From NCBI GenBank assembly GCA_040003205.1, contig JBDUDA010000056.1, positions 1-13,173 of the forward strand: 13,173 bases of DNA, given 5' to 3'. Made by a program: the position numbers and the translations under genes. Positions within the stretch are counted from its first letter, which is position 1. Every line of letters begins with the position of its first letter. Below, in pieces: positions 1 through 7,900 of the stretch. The notes under the pieces are model-generated. The model did no database searches, was not told where the DNA came from, and saw only the letters and a list, made by a program, of their open reading frames with translations. The stretch is from JALYIM01 sp040003205. GTDB taxonomy: Bacteria; Acidobacteriota; Terriglobia; Terriglobales; Acidobacteriaceae.

Positions 1-1
1 A

Positions 2-349
2 TTAAAACTCATCTTCGGTGTGTTCCTGATTGTCGCCTGCGTGTACCTGGGCGCTAAGGTTCTTCCGCTTTTCTTCTCAAACTATCAATTTGAGGATGCG
101 ATTAAAACGCAAGCGCTGATGAGCACGAACAACTCCGATTCTGATGACACAATTCGCGACCAGGTTTATAAAAAGGCCCAGGAGTTCGATGTCCCGCTCA
201 CGAAAGAAAGCATTCGAGTGCAGCGAGTGGGCACGCAAGGTTCCGGATCAGTGAGCATCGAAGCCCCTTACACCGTCCACCTGGATTTGCCGGGCTACAG
301 CACCGATTTACACTTCAGTCCGGCCACCAGAAACAAGAGTATCCTCTAG
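2..349 (+). CDS. Small membrane-anchored protein, 3' part (DUF4845-like), N-terminus outside window
   Basis: The reading frame is open to the left edge, so the true start lies upstream; the GTG at 20 is internal to the frame and probably not the start. What is visible begins with a hydrophobic stretch (LKLIFGVFLIVACVYLGAKV) that reads as one transmembrane helix or an uncleaved signal anchor. A soluble domain of about 85 residues follows, with acidic and polar segments and a C-terminal beta-rich part (VSIEAPYTVHLDLPGY). This layout, one N-terminal helix plus a small alpha/beta domain, resembles the DUF4845 type of short membrane protein, and I recall similar proteins of about 115 residues in acidobacteria. 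No function is known to me. It ends 131 bp before the PBP gene on the same strand. Family assignment is a resemblance only; that it is a real gene is fairly sure. Confidence 0.6.
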   Translation, partial: LKLIFGVFLIVACVYLGAKVLPLFFSNYQFEDAIKTQALMSTNNSDSDDTIRDQVYKKAQEFDVPLTKESIRVQRVGTQGSGSVSIEAPYTVHLDLPGYSTDLHFSPATRNKSIL

Positions 350-439
350 CAGCAACCCGCTACGAATCCAACTCATTTAGAATGACAGAAGGATATCCAT
401 TCCTTGCTCAGGGGCGCGTGGGCTCTGGCTGGACGCCTT

Positions 440-467
440 TTTACGCACTGTGTTTCGCTGGTGTAAT
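440..467 (+). promoter_or_regulatory. Candidate sigma70-type promoter for the PBP gene
   Basis: TTTACG at 440-445 and TGTAAT at 462-467 are separated by 16 bp and match the -35 and -10 consensus at 4 and 5 of 6 positions. Transcription would start about 6-8 nt before the GTG at 481, giving an almost leaderless mRNA. That agrees with the lack of any Shine-Dalgarno sequence in front of this gene. It is pattern matching only. Confidence 0.3.
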
Positions 468-480
468 TTCTTAACCCAAC

Positions 481-3057
481 GTGGCCATAAAACTCAAAAT
501 TCCTCAGAGTAAAAAGCGCAAAACAAAGGGCCGGGGATTTCTCGGCGGTGATCCTGTCGTTCGGATTGCGCTCATTGTATTTGCGGTGCTGGCAATCGGG
601 ATCACCGCGGTGTTTTCGTTCTATTACGTTAAATATGATCGCATCATCGAGCGCCGGTTTAAGGGACAGATTTTCAGCAATTCGGCGAAGATCTATGCCA
701 TTCCTAAAACCGTACGGGTAGGTCAGAAGATCAACGCCACCCAGGTCGCGGCGGAACTGCGGCAGGCGGGTTACTCCGACAGCGATGATCGCGCCGAGTT
801 AGGCAGTTATAGATTACTGAGCAGCGGAATCGAAATTAAGCCTGGGCCCGGTTCTTACCATAGCCCAGAGGCAGCTACGGTCCGAATTCGTGGCGGGCAG
901 GTGCAAAACATCACTGGAAATTCAGGCGACCTTGACGCCTACGAGCTCGAGCCGATCATGATCACCTCACTGTTCGACGCCGAGCAGCGATCCAAGCGGC
1001 AGGTGGTTAAGTACGAAGAGATCCCCAAAGTGTTGCGCGACGCCGTCCTCTCCATCGAAGACCGCCGATTTTTCCAGCATAGCGGCGTGAATTTTCTGCG
1101 CATGGCGGAGGCTACCTGGATTGACCTCACCCGCCAGCGGCATGACCAGGGCGGCTCCACTCTGACGATGCAACTTTCGCGCGGCTTCTTTCTCAGCCCG
1201 CAGAAGACTGTAAAGCGCAAGCTTGTGGAAATGCTGATTGCGATGGAGATGGAGCAGAAGTTCAGCAAGCAGCAAATTTTTGAGTTCTACAGCAACTGGG
1301 TTGATCTCGGACAGCGCGGCTCATTTTCAATCAACGGTTTCGCCGAAGCCACTCGGGCCTACTTCAATAAAGACCTGAAAGACATCACTCTGCCGGAGGC
1401 CGCCCTGCTGGCCGGCATCATTCAGCGTCCTAGCTATTTATCGCCTTATCGCCATCCGGAACGAGCGCAGGAGCGCCGCAATCTGGTGCTCGATAGCATG
1501 TTGGAAACTCATTCCATCACCATGGACCAGGCGGAAAAAGCGAAAGCTACTCCGCTGAAGCTTGCACCGCCTAACGTGGAGGCCAGCGACGCCCCTTACT
1601 TCATAGATTTGGTACGCGAGACGCTCATCGGCAAATTGAACGAGCGCGAATTGAACGAGCAGTCCTATCGCGTCTACACCACGCTTGACCCATCGTTACA
1701 GAAGGTCGCTGCGCAGGCAGTGGAAACCGGAATGAAGCTGGTAGACGACCAAATTACTAAACGGCGAACGAAGCGAGTCAAGATTGGCAAGAACAAATAC
1801 GAAAATCAAGTCACGCCGGGTCCGCAAGCGCAGGTTACGCTGATCGCAATGAATCCACACACGGGAGAGATCCTGGCTCTCGTGGGAGGACGCAACTATT
1901 CGTTCAGCCAACTCAATCACGCCTCGGCCCGACGACCGACCGGATCTATTTTCAAGCCCTTCGTTTACGCCGCCGCCATGAACACCGCGCTGGATGGGAC
2001 GACTCCAGTTATAACGCCATCCTCAATGATCGAGGACCAGCCGGGAACTTTCTCGTATGGCGATCAGATTTACGAACCGCGAAATTATAAGGAGGAATAC
2101 CACGGCGAAGTCACCGCGCGCTATGCCCTCGCCTTATCGCTCAACAATGCGACGGTGAAACTTGCAGAGCAAGTGGGATACGACAAAGTGGCCGCCCTCG
2201 CCAAATCCGCCGGAATTACATCGGTAAAAGCCACCCCCGCGATGGCGCTGGGAGCATACGATGCGACGCCGCTGGATATGGCCTCAGCGTATACAGTCTT
2301 TGCCAACGGTGGCCAGCGTATTTCGTCTCTGCTGGTGAACTCTGTCCGCAATTCCTCCGGCGATGTTGTGACCGACTTCAAGCCTGACAAGCGTCAAGTC
2401 ATGGATCCCCGCGTCGCCTTCGTGATGACCGACATGATGCAGGGCGTGCTGAATTTCGGCACGGCATATGAAGTGCGGCAACGTGGCTTCACCGCTCCGG
2501 CAGCGGGCAAGACCGGAAGCTCGCACGACGGATGGTTCGCTGGATACACCAGCAACCTTCTCTGCATCGTTTGGATCGGCTACGACGATTACAGCGACAT
2601 CCGATTGAGCGGAGCGCAGACGGCCGCGCCCGTCTGGACGGAGTTCATGAAGAAAGCTGTCGCGCTTCCTCAATATTCTGATGCCAAGGCCTTTACGCAG
2701 CCTTCTGGAGTGGTGGACGTTCAGTTGGACAAAGCGACAAATCTGCTTGCAACCCCAGCTTGTCCACAGACTTACACTGCGGCTTTTATCGCAGGCACGG
2801 AACCCAATACTACCTGCGAGCAAAGTACCGGCGTGTCGGGATTTTTCTCCCGAATTTTTGGACTTGGGGGCCAGAAGCCTTTGCCCCCCCCAGGATCCCC
2901 TGCCGAGGCGGGAGAGGACGGGCAAAATCAGTCTGCTCAGGCTGGCCAAAAAAAGAAAAAAGGGATTTTTGGCAAGATTACGGGTATCTTTAAGGACGAC
3001 AAAACGTCTAACCCTCCGCCAAGTCCTCCGGACGACAACGGAAGCGCTCCCCGCTGA
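481..3057 (+). CDS. mrcB: Bifunctional class A penicillin-binding protein, PBP1b type (glycosyltransferase 51 + transpeptidase)
   Basis: This enzyme polymerises lipid II into glycan strands and cross-links the stem peptides on the outer face of the inner membrane. A basic cytoplasmic N-terminus (to about residue 26) is followed by one membrane helix (27-49). Residues about 65-160 (KIYAIPKTVRVGQKI) fit the UB2H regulatory domain of PBP1b. GT51 motifs are present: EDRRFFQHSG with Glu193, QGGSTLTMQL (224-232), RKLVE with Glu250, and RRNLVL (332-337). The transpeptidase has all three active-site boxes: SIFK with nucleophile Ser489, SLN (553-555) and KTG (677-679). A low-complexity tail of about 70 residues, rich in Pro, Gly and Lys, ends the protein. 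GTG at 481 is chosen because a stop lies in frame at 472 and no other start precedes the membrane helix. The transpeptidase is preceded by a basic insert (428-440). It is likely co-transcribed with the downstream TPR gene. Length (858) is near that of E. coli PBP1b. Confidence 0.95.
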   Translation: MAIKLKIPQSKKRKTKGRGFLGGDPVVRIALIVFAVLAIGITAVFSFYYVKYDRIIERRFKGQIFSNSAKIYAIPKTVRVGQKINATQVAAELRQAGYSDSDDRAELGSYRLLSSGIEIKPGPGSYHSPEAATVRIRGGQVQNITGNSGDLDAYELEPIMITSLFDAEQRSKRQVVKYEEIPKVLRDAVLSIEDRRFFQHSGVNFLRMAEATWIDLTRQRHDQGGSTLTMQLSRGFFLSPQKTVKRKLVEMLIAMEMEQKFSKQQIFEFYSNWVDLGQRGSFSINGFAEATRAYFNKDLKDITLPEAALLAGIIQRPSYLSPYRHPERAQERRNLVLDSMLETHSITMDQAEKAKATPLKLAPPNVEASDAPYFIDLVRETLIGKLNERELNEQSYRVYTTLDPSLQKVAAQAVETGMKLVDDQITKRRTKRVKIGKNKYENQVTPGPQAQVTLIAMNPHTGEILALVGGRNYSFSQLNHASARRPTGSIFKPFVYAAAMNTALDGTTPVITPSSMIEDQPGTFSYGDQIYEPRNYKEEYHGEVTARYALALSLNNATVKLAEQVGYDKVAALAKSAGITSVKATPAMALGAYDATPLDMASAYTVFANGGQRISSLLVNSVRNSSGDVVTDFKPDKRQVMDPRVAFVMTDMMQGVLNFGTAYEVRQRGFTAPAAGKTGSSHDGWFAGYTSNLLCIVWIGYDDYSDIRLSGAQTAAPVWTEFMKKAVALPQYSDAKAFTQPSGVVDVQLDKATNLLATPACPQTYTAAFIAGTEPNTTCEQSTGVSGFFSRIFGLGGQKPLPPPGSPAEAGEDGQNQSAQAGQKKKKGIFGKITGIFKDDKTSNPPPSPPDDNGSAPR

Positions 3058-3105
3058 TCGACTCGCTGTCTGACCGGGCTTGACGTTCGGGATTGGTCAT
3101 CCGGA

Positions 3106-3129
3106 TTTGAGATCAGGTTTTGAGATCAG
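3106..3129 (+). repeat. Tandem 11-bp direct repeat in front of the TPR gene
   Basis: TTTGAGATCAG occurs at 3106-3116 and again at 3119-3129, a period of 13 bp, directly abutting the ribosome binding site of the TPR gene. It lies in the 82-bp gap between the PBP and TPR genes. It could be a regulator half-site pair, a translational control element or a small slippage duplication; the sequence does not decide between these. Confidence 0.55.
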
Positions 3130-3135
3130 AGGTGA
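3129..3135 (+). promoter_or_regulatory. Ribosome binding site that fixes the TPR gene start
   Basis: GAGGTGA lies a few bases before the ATG at 3140 (7 nt from GAGG to ATG) and is a good Shine-Dalgarno match. It supports 3140 over the TTG at 3080, which has no such site and would put 20 residues in front of an otherwise perfect signal peptide. Confidence 0.7.
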
Positions 3136-3139
3136 GCTT

Positions 3140-3958
3140 ATGCGTCGCCTGGTTCTTCTTCCCTTCCTCGCCGTTCTCCTCTTTGCAACGCTCTCGATCA
3201 CTCTAAGTCTGCGGGCCCAGGGTTCGCGAATGGATCAAGTGCAGGTCAGTCCACCCATGCGGCGAGCGGAACCTCCTAGTCCGTCGGCCTCGGTAGAAGA
3301 GTTGGAAAAGCGCGGCGACATGCTAAGGGGAAATAAGGCCTATCTGGACGCGCTCGATTACTATCACGCGGCGTTGGTCAGGAACCCGAATAGCGCTCCG
3401 ATTTACAACAAGGCCGGCATCGCACAGCTTCAGTTGCAACATTACAAAGAAGCGAAGAAAAGTTTCGAGCATGCCATCAAAGCCGACCGCCAGCGCGCTG
3501 ACGCTTACAACAATCTGGGCGCCGTGCTCTATGAAGAGAAAAAATATGGGGGCGCTATCAAGAACTATGATCACGCGCTCAAGTTGGAAGACGACAATGC
3601 CACTTTCTACAGCAATCTGGGCGCGGCGTACTTCGCGAAAAAAGAATTCGAAAAAGCGGCTGTGAATTACGCGAAGGCATTGCAACTCGATCCCAATGTT
3701 TTTGACCACCATTCCCGGACAGGAGTGTCGGCCCAGCTACCTTCTCCGGAAGATCGCGCACGCTATGCCTTTGTGATGGCCAAGCTTTACGCGGCTATGG
3801 GCGTGGCAGATCGTTCGCTGGAATATCTGAGACGGGCCATGGAAGAGGGCTACAAAGGCGTGGAGGCAGTGTACAAAGATCCTGAGTTTGCCGTATTGAG
3901 AAAAGACGCGCGCTTCAATGAGTTGATGGCGTCGCGTCCGATAGCCATCTCCAACTAG
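3140..3958 (+). CDS. Secreted TPR-repeat protein, possible PBP1b partner
   Basis: A 272-residue protein with a type I signal peptide (MRRLVLLPFLAVLLFATLSI, predicted cleavage near LRA-QG at about residue 27), so it should be periplasmic. No cysteine follows the hydrophobic core, so it is not a lipoprotein. After a Pro/Ser-rich linker come at least four TPR units at about residues 52-85, 87-118, 120-153 and 154-187, with typical A-x-Y-N-N-L-G-A and A-x-x-N-Y-x-x-A-L signatures. A further helical pair lies at about 205-240, then the closing motif YKDPEFAVLRKDARFNEL common at the end of TPR proteins. TPRs bind partner proteins; they do not show which one. The gene follows a PBP1b gene by 82 bp on the same strand, and LpoP of Pseudomonas, a TPR protein next to PBP1b, activates that enzyme. 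A role as PBP partner is therefore inference; the TPR and secretion calls are firm. Confidence 0.85.
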   Translation: MRRLVLLPFLAVLLFATLSITLSLRAQGSRMDQVQVSPPMRRAEPPSPSASVEELEKRGDMLRGNKAYLDALDYYHAALVRNPNSAPIYNKAGIAQLQLQHYKEAKKSFEHAIKADRQRADAYNNLGAVLYEEKKYGGAIKNYDHALKLEDDNATFYSNLGAAYFAKKEFEKAAVNYAKALQLDPNVFDHHSRTGVSAQLPSPEDRARYAFVMAKLYAAMGVADRSLEYLRRAMEEGYKGVEAVYKDPEFAVLRKDARFNELMASRPIAISN

Positions 3959-3965
3959 TTTTGCT

Positions 3966-3998
3966 ATGTCATTCTGAGCGCAGCGAAGAATCCCTATG
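3966..3998 (+). repeat. Dispersed intergenic repeat, copy 1
   Basis: The segment begins TGTCATTCTGAGCG, continues with CAGCGAAGAATCCC and ends CTATG. The same skeleton, TGTCAT-nn-TGAGCG-..-GAAG-..-ATCCCTATG, recurs at 9419-9468, and a variant on the other strand at 9361-9388. CTATGTCAT occurs on both sides (3964-3972 and 3994-4002), so a second copy may have begun here and been lost. It lies just after the TPR gene stop. From memory, this type of element is present in many copies in acidobacterial and some other genomes, where its antisense reading gives spurious peptides containing RCAQND. Confidence 0.7.
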
Positions 3999-4074
3999 TC
4001 ATCCGCGAAACTTTTTCTCTCCCACGGGTTATAGCTACTACTGCTCCTGAAAACGTAAAGTGAGTAAGGACCAA

Positions 4075-4133
4075 CCGCCGGATGCCGCCCCGAGTTGAAC
4101 CCCAAGCAAGGCATCCGGTGGCTTTTCGTTCTT
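4075..4133 (+). terminator. Hairpin terminator, probably bidirectional, between the TPR gene and kdsC
   Basis: CCGCCGGATGCC at 4075-4086 pairs with GGCATCCGGTGG at 4110-4121: 12 bp with a single G-U pair and a 23-nt loop. On the + strand it is followed by CTTTTCGTTCTT, a fair U-rich tract, which would end the PBP/TPR transcript about 120 nt after its stop. On the - strand the stem starts about 27 nt after the kdsC stop but the following bases are less U-rich. The large loop is unusual for an intrinsic terminator. Confidence 0.65.
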
Positions 4134-4147
4134 AGAGCTTTGAAGAC

Positions 4148-4801
4148 CTACCGCCGCGCAGCTTTCTTTGAGTTGCCGTCATCTGGAATCAGGTCTTTCA
4201 ATCCCAGATCTTCGAGCGCGAGCCCTTTCTTCTTCGGTTTGCCGCCGATATATTCTTCGACAACGTCCTTCCACTTCCCTTGCGCTTTAAGAATGTATTC
4301 AATCGCGTCGCGGAGAGCGCCGTCTCCCCCTCCGTGGTGCGTAACGTAGTGCGCCTCTTCTTTAACCTCTTCGCGAGCGTTGGCCACGGCGATGGCGAAT
4401 CCGCAATTACGCATAGCGGGGAGATCAATTACATCGTCCCCAACAAAGGCCGCTTCGCTGCTGTGGATGCCTGCTTCCTCAATGATCTCTTCGAAGGCTG
4501 CAAGCTTATCCTGAATGCCCTGATGTACGTATTCAATCTTCAGATCTCGGGCGCGCAGGGCCACGGTCTGGGAGACGCGCTTGGTGATCAGTCCAGTCTT
4601 GATGCCTGCGAGGTGCGCTAGAGAAATTCCGGCGCCGTCGTGTGCGTGAAAACCTTTTATCTCGATGAAGCCTTCGCCGCGCCCGGAGGCCTGACCCTCG
4701 CCGCTTGCGGCTGTGGGAATGATGAAGAGCTTGCCATCTGTGAGTACGCCATCTACGTCGAACAACAGCAATTTAATTTTTCGCGCACGCTTTTTTGACA
4801 T
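4148..4801 (-). CDS. kdsC: 3-deoxy-D-manno-octulosonate-8-phosphate phosphatase (KdsC)
   Basis: A cytoplasmic C0-type HAD phosphatase that hydrolyses KDO-8-phosphate to KDO, the step before CMP-KDO formation for lipopolysaccharide inner core. HAD motif I is DVDG with Asp15 and Asp17. The family landmark HDGAGI (54-59) follows IEIKGF, as in E. coli KdsC (KAFNVRDGYGI). TKR at 73-75, QDK at 97-99 and the acidic motif GDDVIDLPAM (121-130) follow, then GGGDGALRD and LKAQGKW, which close the typical family core. The protein is 217 residues against about 188 in E. coli. The excess is a Gly/Ala/Ser-rich insert at about 29-45, within the beta-hairpin that forms the tetramer interface, and a Lys-rich tail from about 187. 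It is divergent from lhr with 116 bp between the starts and stands without other KDO genes. No strong Shine-Dalgarno site is visible before the ATG at 4801. Confidence 0.92.
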   Translation of the reverse strand: MSKKRARKIKLLLFDVDGVLTDGKLFIIPTAASGEGQASGRGEGFIEIKGFHAHDGAGISLAHLAGIKTGLITKRVSQTVALRARDLKIEYVHQGIQDKLAAFEEIIEEAGIHSSEAAFVGDDVIDLPAMRNCGFAIAVANAREEVKEEAHYVTHHGGGDGALRDAIEYILKAQGKWKDVVEEYIGGKPKKKGLALEDLGLKDLIPDDGNSKKAARR

Positions 4802-4917
4802 TCGCGGATTCTAGCATTGGAGAGCGATCTTGCCGCTCCACCGATGCCATCCGCCTCGGCGCTAAGGCGAACATTTTACGAAACAAACAGTATCGCGAAA
4901 CCGTCTTTCGAAGTAAG

Positions 4918-7900
4918 ATGTCAAAAAACATGGCTGTTTTAGCTCCTCCGCCTCCACTTTCTTTCGATCTTCCTCCTGAGAACTCGCCCCTGGCCTGGGC
5001 GCACCCTCTGGTGCGGGATTGGTTCGTCCAGCGCTTTGGCACGCCTACCGAGCCGCAAGAACAAGGATGGCCGCACATTCTGGCCGGACGCACGACTCTT
5101 ATTTCTGCTCCGACCGGTTCGGGGAAAACGCTGGCGGCTTTTCTCGCTTGCATTGATCGTCTCGTCCGCAAGGCGCTCGCCGGAGATCTTCACGATCGCA
5201 CAGAAGTTCTCTATGTTTCCCCGTTGAAGGCCCTGGGAAACGACATCCAGAAAAATCTTGAGGTGCCGCTAGGCGAAATTTTGCAAATGGCGGGCGAGCG
5301 CGGAATGCTGATGCCGCAGATTCGCACGGCTGTCCGCACCGGCGACACGCTCATGCACGAGCGGCGCGCGATGCTGAAGCGCCCGCCCCACATTCTCGTC
5401 ACCACGCCTGAATCGCTTTACATTCTGCTCACCGCGGAAAAAAGCCGCGCGATTCTATGCGACGTCGAAACCATCATCGTGGACGAAATTCACGCGGTGG
5501 CGGATGACAAACGTGGCGCTCATCTGACGTTGTCACTGGAGAGACTGCACGCGCTATGCGGTCGCCCTCCGGTGCGCATTGGACTCTCCGCGACGCAGAA
5601 GCCGATTGAAGACATTGCGCGTTTCCTCACAGGCAATGGACGCGAGAATCCCGTCATCGTGAATGTTGGACACCGCCGCAAGCTTGATCTCGCGGTCGAA
5701 GTTCCAGCCAGCCAGCTTGGCGCCATCGCCAGCAAAGAGATGTGGGAGGAAATTTATGTCCGCCTCGTTGAGCTGGTCGAACAGCATCGCTCCACTTTAG
5801 TTTTCGTCAACACTCGTCGCATGGCGGAGCGGCTCTGTCATCAACTAGGCGAACGTCTCGGAGAAGAAAATGTTGCCGCACACCATGGCAGCCTCTCGCG
5901 CAAACTTCGCCTGGCAGCGGAGTGCAAGCTTAAAGAAGGCAAGATCAAAGTTTTGGTCGCGACGGCATCGCTTGAGCTGGGAATTGACGTCGGATTCGTG
6001 GACCTCGTGGTGCAGATCAGTTCCACGCGGGCCATCGCTGTTGCACTGCAACGAGTGGGGCGTTCGGGCCACTGGCGGGGCGCGATTCCCAAGGGACGAC
6101 TTTTCGCCACCACTCGCGACGAACTACAGGAGTGCGCAGCGCTCGTGCGCGCCATTCGACAGGGCGATCTCGATCACATCATTATTCCGGACGCGCCTTT
6201 CGACATTCTCGCACAGCAAATTGTTGCCATGTGCTCGGCGGAAGAATGGGATGAAGACGCGCTTTTCGATCTCGTTCGCAGAGCGTATCCATATCGCGAT
6301 CTGACGCGCGCAACTTACGAAGGCATTCTGGAAATGCTTTCCGAAGGAATCGCCGCGAGCCGTGGACGCTACGGAGCCTATCTTCATCGCGATCGCGTGA
6401 ACCGCAAGATACGTGCCCGCCGAGGAAGCCGCCTGGCCGCGATCACCAGTGGAGGCGCGATACCTGAGACTGCCCTATTCACCGTCGTCGCTGAGCCCGA
6501 AGGCATCGTGGTCGGAACGTTGGACGAAGACTTCGCGATAGACAGCAGCGCCGGTGACATCATGCTGTTAGGAAACACTTCGTGGCGAATCCGGCGCGTG
6601 GAGAGCAAGTCCGGACGCGTGTTGGTGGAGGATGCGCATGGCGCTCCGCCGACGGTTCCTTTCTGGCGTGGAGAAGCTCCTGCGCGCACGGAAGAATTGT
6701 CGCTGCAAGTCGCGGCGCTGCGGCAAGAAGTTAGCGATCGGATGCACAACATCTCTCCGGTGGGCGGGTGGCAGAGCTTGCCGGAAGTTTCGGAGACTGT
6801 CGCGTGGCTCGAGGAAGAATGCGGCGTAGATAATTCCGGCGCGGAGCAAATCGTCGAATATATTCTGCAAGGTCGCGCAGTGCTGGGAGCGGTGCCTACG
6901 CAAACCACGGTAATTGCGGAAAGATTTTTCGATGAAGGCGGCGGCATGCAGCTGGTCATTCATGCTCCGTTTGGCGGCCGCATTAATAAAGCCTGGGGAC
7001 TGGCTCTGCGCAAGCGATTCTGCCGCAGCTTTAACTTCGAATTACAGGCAGCCGCAACCGAGAACGGATTGAACATCGCTCTCGCCGAGCAGCATAGTTT
7101 TCCACTCGCGGATGTCTTCCAGTTTCTGAATGCTGATACCGTGCAGCCGGTGCTGGAACAGGCTGCGTGCGTTTCTCCGATATTTGCCACGCGCTGGCGC
7201 TGGGACGCGAACCGTTCTCTAGCGCTGCTGCGTTTTCAGGGAGGCAAGAAAGTTCCTCCGCAAATTCAGCGCATGCGCGGCGACGACTTACTGGCCTCCG
7301 TTTTCCCCGATGTCGCTGCCTGCCAGGAAAATATTTCCGGCGACATCCAGATTCCTGACCATCCTCTTGTCAATGAAGTGATGAAGGATGTTCTGCACGA
7401 AGCCATGGACCTCGATGGACTTCAGAATCTCTTGCGCGGCATGGCGGACGGACGCATTCGCTGCATTGCAGTGGATACTCCGGTGCCGTCGCAATTCTCG
7501 CACGAGATTCTAAATGCGAATCCTTATGCCTTTCTTGACGACGCGCCTCTAGAAGAACGCCGGGCACGCGCGGTCGAGATGCGAAGAATTCTGCCACAGT
7601 CGGTTTTGGAAGAAGTAGGAAAGCTTGATCCGTCGGCGATCGCGCAAGTTCGAAGCGAAGCCTGGCCGGACGTTCGCGATGCGGACGAACTGCATGATGT
7701 ATTGCACACACTGATTGCTTTCCCGCAGATGAATTCGGCTGAAGAAAATGCGGCTTCTGTTCACAACGAATTGCAGCTCGCGATTTCGAGCGCGTCAACA
7801 ACCTGGGCGGGGATGTTTGAACGGCTTGCGGAACTGAGTCGCGTTGTTCGCGTCAATAATGCGGGCAGAATTTTCTGGGTCGCTGCGGAACGGGCAAAAT

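Noticed and set aside
373..387. TCATT-TAG-AATGA with a 9-nt match (TGTCATTCT, - strand) to the start of the dispersed repeat
   Set aside because: Only 9 nt match and the GAGCG and GAAG blocks are missing, so it may well be chance; it is not counted as a fourth copy.
2284..2949. 221-residue open frame on the - strand inside the PBP gene
   Set aside because: It is antisense to well-conserved transpeptidase codons, has no recognisable domain, and is Arg/Ser-rich as expected of a GC-rich shadow frame.
3080..3139. Start of the TPR gene at TTG 3080
   Set aside because: The ATG at 3140 has a good ribosome site and yields a proper signal peptide; the extra 20 residues are polar and include the translated direct repeat.
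3737..4114. 125-residue - strand frame crossing the TPR gene end and the intergenic repeat
   Set aside because: Its sequence contains ILRCAQNDI, the translation of the dispersed repeat, and the rest is antisense to the TPR gene.
4795..4917. N-terminal extension of Lhr by 41 residues from a TTG
   Set aside because: It would overlap the kdsC start, begins with a rare start codon and has no homology-like content; the protein from 4918 begins just before the expected first helicase residues.
6384..6959. 191-residue - strand frame inside lhr
   Set aside because: Ser/Arg/Pro-rich antisense shadow of conserved Lhr-core sequence, with no start signal or domain.
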